From: SZAS-103 sp964640525
GTDB taxonomy: Bacteria; Pseudomonadota; Gammaproteobacteria; Xanthomonadales; Xanthomonadaceae
DNA length: 9,144 bases
Direction: 5' to 3'
Assembly (NCBI GenBank): GCA_964640525.1
Contig: CAZXGS010000084.1
Coordinates: 1-9,144, forward strand
The stretch's first letter is position 1. Each line of letters begins with the position of its first letter. This document shows, piece by piece, positions 6,896-9,144 of this stretch. Both the position numbers and the translations under genes were made by a program. Below the pieces are notes generated by a model. That model had not been told where the DNA came from and searched no databases. It was given only the letters and a program-made list of their open reading frames with translations.

Positions 6896-7456
6896 TCAGT
6901 GTCCGTCGTGGCCGTGCGCCGGGCCGTCGAGGGTGAGCGCATCGAGGATGGCATCGACGCGCTCGGGCGTGAGCTTTTCGTGGTAGTGGCCGTTGACCAC
7001 CATCATCGGCGCGCCGCAGCAGGCGGCCAGGCATTCTTCTTCGCGCTTGAGGTAGATGCGTCCGTCCTTGCTCGATTCACCGAGCTTGCAACCGAGCTTT
7101 TCCTCGCAGTGGCGGACGATGTCCTGGGCGCCATTGAGCCAGCAGCTGATGTTGGTGCAGATGGCAACGTTGTTGGGCGCCACCGGTTGCAGCTCGAACA
7201 TCGAATAGAACGTGGCGACCTCGTAGGCCCACACCGGCGGGATGCCGAGATAGTTGGCGACCGCGGCGATGATCTCGTCGGTCAGCCAGCCACCGTGCTC
7301 TTGCTGCGCCGCGAACAGGCCCTGGATCACCGCCGAGCGGCGGCGATCGTCCGGAAACTTGCTCAGCCAATGGTCGATGTGCGCGCGCACGGCAGCGGAC
7401 AGCACGACCATCGGGTCGGCGTCGCGGGCGGTGGCGAAGTTGCCGGTGGCTTTCAT
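6896..7456 (-). CDS. nuoE: NADH-quinone oxidoreductase subunit E (24-kDa, [2Fe-2S])
   Basis: NuoE is a thioredoxin-fold subunit that binds the off-path [2Fe-2S] cluster N1a next to the FMN of NuoF. The 186-residue product has the four ligands in the expected CxxxxC and CxxxC spacing: C100 and C105 (CTNISC), C142 and C146 (CLAAC). An N-terminal helical part includes QQEHGGWLTDE (51-61) and VATFYSMFEL (80-89), both family hallmarks. The C-terminus ends in a short His-rich tail, GPAHGHDGH (178-186), after the conserved fold; I know no role for it. The ATG at 7456 has AGGGAG 7 nt upstream (7464-7469), a strong ribosome site suited to a gene whose upstream neighbour (nuoD) is 193 nt away. nuoF begins 5 nt after its stop. 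Confidence 0.98.
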   Translation of the reverse strand: MKATGNFATARDADPMVVLSAAVRAHIDHWLSKFPDDRRRSAVIQGLFAAQQEHGGWLTDEIIAAVANYLGIPPVWAYEVATFYSMFELQPVAPNNVAICTNISCWLNGAQDIVRHCEEKLGCKLGESSKDGRIYLKREEECLAACCGAPMMVVNGHYHEKLTPERVDAILDALTLDGPAHGHDGH

Positions 7457-7480
7457 GCGTGCGCTCCCTGCCGGTCGCGC

Positions 7481-7644
7481 GTGAATCGTGAATCGGGAAT
7501 CGTGAATCGTTCAATGCGCGAAGCTGCGCCCAAGGGGTCGGAAGCAGTCGCAAAAACCGGCCGGAAGACAGCAGCGCCCATCCAGCAGGTCAACCCATCG
7601 ATAGCTGAGTGTTTTGATTTCACGATTCACCATTCACGATTCAC
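7481..7644. repeat. Heptamer inverted-repeat element B in the nuoD-nuoE gap
   Basis: The left arm is four tandem heptamers, GTGAATC, GTGAATC, GGGAATC and GTGAATC (7481-7508). The right arm is four reversed, slightly decayed units: GATTTCAC (one extra T), GATTCAC, CATTCAC and GATTCAC (7616-7644). The units are the same as in element A, but here the arms are 107 nt apart (7509-7615). That spacer has no recognisable gene, promoter or terminator; it holds a small CCGGCCGG palindrome beside an A-run (7553-7564). The left arm ends 11 nt upstream of the nuoE ribosome site in transcript order. The right arm starts 5 nt after the nuoD stop. The element accounts for most of the 193-nt gap. Confidence 0.8.
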
Positions 7645-7649
7645 GGGCT

Positions 7650-8948
7650 TCACCGATCCACCTCGCCGAACACGAGGTCATAGGTGCCGATCATCGCCAC
7701 CACGTCGGCGAGCATGTGGCCGCGGACGATCGCGTCCATCGACGACAGATGGGCGAAACCGGGGGCGCGCAGGTGCACGCGGAAAGGCTTGTTGGCGCCG
7801 TCGGAGACGAGATAGCAGCCGAACTCGCCTTTCGGTGCCTCGACGGCGGCGTAGGTCTCGCCGGCTGGCACGCAATAACCTTCGCTGAAGAGTTTGAAGT
7901 GGTGGATCAGCGCTTCCATGTCCTGCTTCATTTCTTCGCGGGACGGCGGCGCGACCTTGAAATTCTTGACGATGACCGGGCCGGGGTTGGCCTTGAGCCA
8001 CTTCACGCACTGCTGGATGATGCGGTTGGACTGGCGCATCTCCGCCACCCGCACGAGGTAGCGGTCGTAGCAGTCGCCGTTGACGCCGACCGGGATGTCG
8101 AAATCGACTTCGGCGTATTTCGCGTAGGGCTGCTTCTTGCGCAGGTCCCATTCGATGCCCGAGCCGCGCAGCATCGCCCCGGACATGCCCCAGGCCTTGG
8201 CCTGCTCGGGGCTGACCACGCCGATGCCGACGGTGCGCTGCTTCCAGATGCGGTTGTCCGTGAGCAGGGTTTCGTATTCGTCGACCTTGCTCGGGAAATC
8301 GGCAGTGAAATGTTCGAGAAAATCCAGCAGCGAGCCTTCACGCCAGGCATTGAACTTCTTGAGCAGCTTGCCCTTGTGCCACGGCGACTGCCGGTATTGC
8401 GGCATCTTGTCGGGCAGGTCGCGGTAGACGCCGCCGGGGCGGTAGTAGGCCGCATGCATGCGCGCGCCGGAAACCGCTTCGTAGCAGTCCATCAGTTCTT
8501 CGCGTTCGCGGAAGGCGTACAAGATCACCGCCATCGCGCCCAGATCCAGGCCGTTCGAGCCGACCCACATCAAATGGTTGAGGATGCGGGTGATCTCGTC
8601 GAACATCGTGCGGATCCACTGCGCCCGCTCGGGCACTTCGATCCCCATCAGGTTCTCGATGGCGCGCACATAGGCGTGCTCGTTGCACATCATCGAGACG
8701 TAATCGAGCCGATCCATGTAGCCGATCGACTGGTTGAACGGCTTGGACTCGGCCAGCTTTTCGGTGCCGCGATGGAGCAGGCCGACGTGCGGATCGGCGC
8801 GCATCACGGTTTCGCCGTCCATCTCCAGGATCAGTCGCAGCACGCCGTGCGCGGCCGGATGCTGCGGGCCGAAGTTCATCGTGTAATTGCGGATTTCGGC
8901 GCCACGCACCGAAGATTCGGCCGTCGCCGGAGTTGCCACCGCGCTCAC
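7650..8948 (-). CDS. nuoD: NADH-quinone oxidoreductase subunit D (49-kDa, quinone site)
   Basis: NuoD, with NuoB and NuoH, forms the quinone-reduction site; it descends from the large subunit of NiFe hydrogenases. The 432-residue product has the N-terminal motif NFGPQHPAAHGVLRL (25-39) with H30 and H34, and MDRLDYVSMMCNE (78-90) with Y83. By family alignment, H34 and Y83 correspond to the His/Tyr pair that contacts the quinone headgroup. The C-terminal block ends GTYDLVFGEVDR, the standard NuoD ending. The GTG start at 8948 overlaps the nuoC stop (GTGA) and has GAGGTG 5 nt upstream (8954-8959). The next ATG, at residue 24, would remove residues just before the conserved motif, so the GTG is preferred. 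It is a separate gene and not the nuoCD fusion seen in enterics. nuoE follows after the gap with element B. Confidence 0.98.
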   Translation of the reverse strand: MSAVATPATAESSVRGAEIRNYTMNFGPQHPAAHGVLRLILEMDGETVMRADPHVGLLHRGTEKLAESKPFNQSIGYMDRLDYVSMMCNEHAYVRAIENLMGIEVPERAQWIRTMFDEITRILNHLMWVGSNGLDLGAMAVILYAFREREELMDCYEAVSGARMHAAYYRPGGVYRDLPDKMPQYRQSPWHKGKLLKKFNAWREGSLLDFLEHFTADFPSKVDEYETLLTDNRIWKQRTVGIGVVSPEQAKAWGMSGAMLRGSGIEWDLRKKQPYAKYAEVDFDIPVGVNGDCYDRYLVRVAEMRQSNRIIQQCVKWLKANPGPVIVKNFKVAPPSREEMKQDMEALIHHFKLFSEGYCVPAGETYAAVEAPKGEFGCYLVSDGANKPFRVHLRAPGFAHLSSMDAIVRGHMLADVVAMIGTYDLVFGEVDR

Positions 8949-9144
8949 TTGCGCACCTCGCTGCCTTGCGCCGCTTCAGCGGCGGCGGTGAGAAAGCGCG
9001 AGTCGTTGCGCACCACGCGCGGCACGTTCACCCGTGGCTCGACCGAGCTCACCGGCTCGTAGATCACCCGCTTCTTGTCGGGGTCATAACGCACCTCGAC
9101 GTTGCCGATCAAGGGGAAATCCTTGCGGAAGGGATGGCCGACGA
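8945..9144 (-). CDS. nuoC: NADH-quinone oxidoreductase subunit C, C-terminal part (cut by window edge)
   Basis: NuoC (30-kDa subunit) is a structural subunit of the connecting part of complex I, packed against NuoD. Only the last 65 full codons are in the window. They include the family signature GHPFRKDFPLIGNVEVRYD followed by RVIYEPV, which matches the conserved C-terminal PROSITE-type region of respiratory-chain 30-kDa subunits. After this comes a tail of about 35 residues (SSVEPRVNVP to EVRK). The TGA stop overlaps the GTG start of nuoD by 4 nt, giving strong coupling between the two subunits. The rest of the gene, and presumably nuoA and nuoB, lie beyond the right edge of the window. Confidence 0.96.
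   Translation of the reverse strand, partial: VGHPFRKDFPLIGNVEVRYDPDKKRVIYEPVSSVEPRVNVPRVVRNDSRFLTAAAEAAQGSEVRK

Noticed and set aside
5595..6986. 463-residue plus-strand open frame opposite nuoF and the end of nuoE
   Set aside because: Antisense shadow. The composition is biased and no domain is visible, whereas nuoF and nuoE on the minus strand are certain.
7540..7600. Possible promoter for nuoE (TTGACC with a weak -10, TGTCTT, 17 nt away) and possible terminator at CCGGCCGG next to a T-run on the minus strand
   Set aside because: The -10 matches only three of six positions. The CCGGCCGG palindrome has no room for a loop. Neither supports a call.
495..7644. CRISPR array or anti-phage system suggested by the repeats
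   Set aside because: The heptamers are tandem and without spacers, the other repeat is a single inverted pair, and no cas or defence gene is present; all genes here encode complex I subunits.
7614..9062. 482-residue plus-strand open frame opposite nuoD and nuoC
   Set aside because: Antisense shadow. It begins within the heptamer repeat and lacks any family motif.

Overview
The window is the middle of a single minus-strand operon for respiratory complex I (proton-pumping NADH:quinone oxidoreductase, NDH-1). In transcription order, from right to left, it holds nuoC (3' end only), nuoD, nuoE, nuoF, nuoG, nuoH, nuoI, nuoJ, nuoK and nuoL (5' end only). All eight complete genes look intact, with the expected lengths and cofactor or proton-channel residues. 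No plus-strand gene is supported.

The DNA is GC-rich. nuoC and nuoD are separate genes, unlike the nuoCD fusion of enterics, and NuoG lacks the Cys set for the extra N7 cluster. With the protein style and the GGGAATC-type heptamer repeats, this suggests a gammaproteobacterium of the Xanthomonadales/Lysobacterales. That placement is an inference from familiarity, and the genus cannot be fixed from the sequence alone.

Layout: 8945-9144 nuoC end; 7650-8948 nuoD; 7457-7649 gap with heptamer inverted repeat B; 6896-7456 nuoE; 5577-6890 nuoF; 5450-5576 gap with heptamer inverted repeat A; 3173-5449 nuoG; 2091-3176 nuoH; 1606-2094 nuoI; 960-1601 nuoJ; 652-963 nuoK; 425-651 gap with a REP-type palindrome pair; 1-424 nuoL start. 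Six junctions are tight (4-nt overlaps at C/D, G/H, H/I and J/K; gaps of 4-5 nt at I/J and E/F). The three loose junctions (D/E, F/G, K/L) each contain an inverted-repeat element.

The products form one enzyme. NuoE, NuoF and NuoG make the NADH-oxidising arm (FMN plus Fe-S chain). NuoC, NuoD and NuoI carry electrons to quinone. NuoH, NuoJ, NuoK and NuoL are membrane subunits for quinone access and proton pumping. No promoter, terminator, tRNA, CRISPR array or mobile-element gene was seen, and the operon promoter presumably lies upstream of nuoA, outside the window. I found no undescribed gene system. The most interesting material is the set of repeat elements that split the operon.
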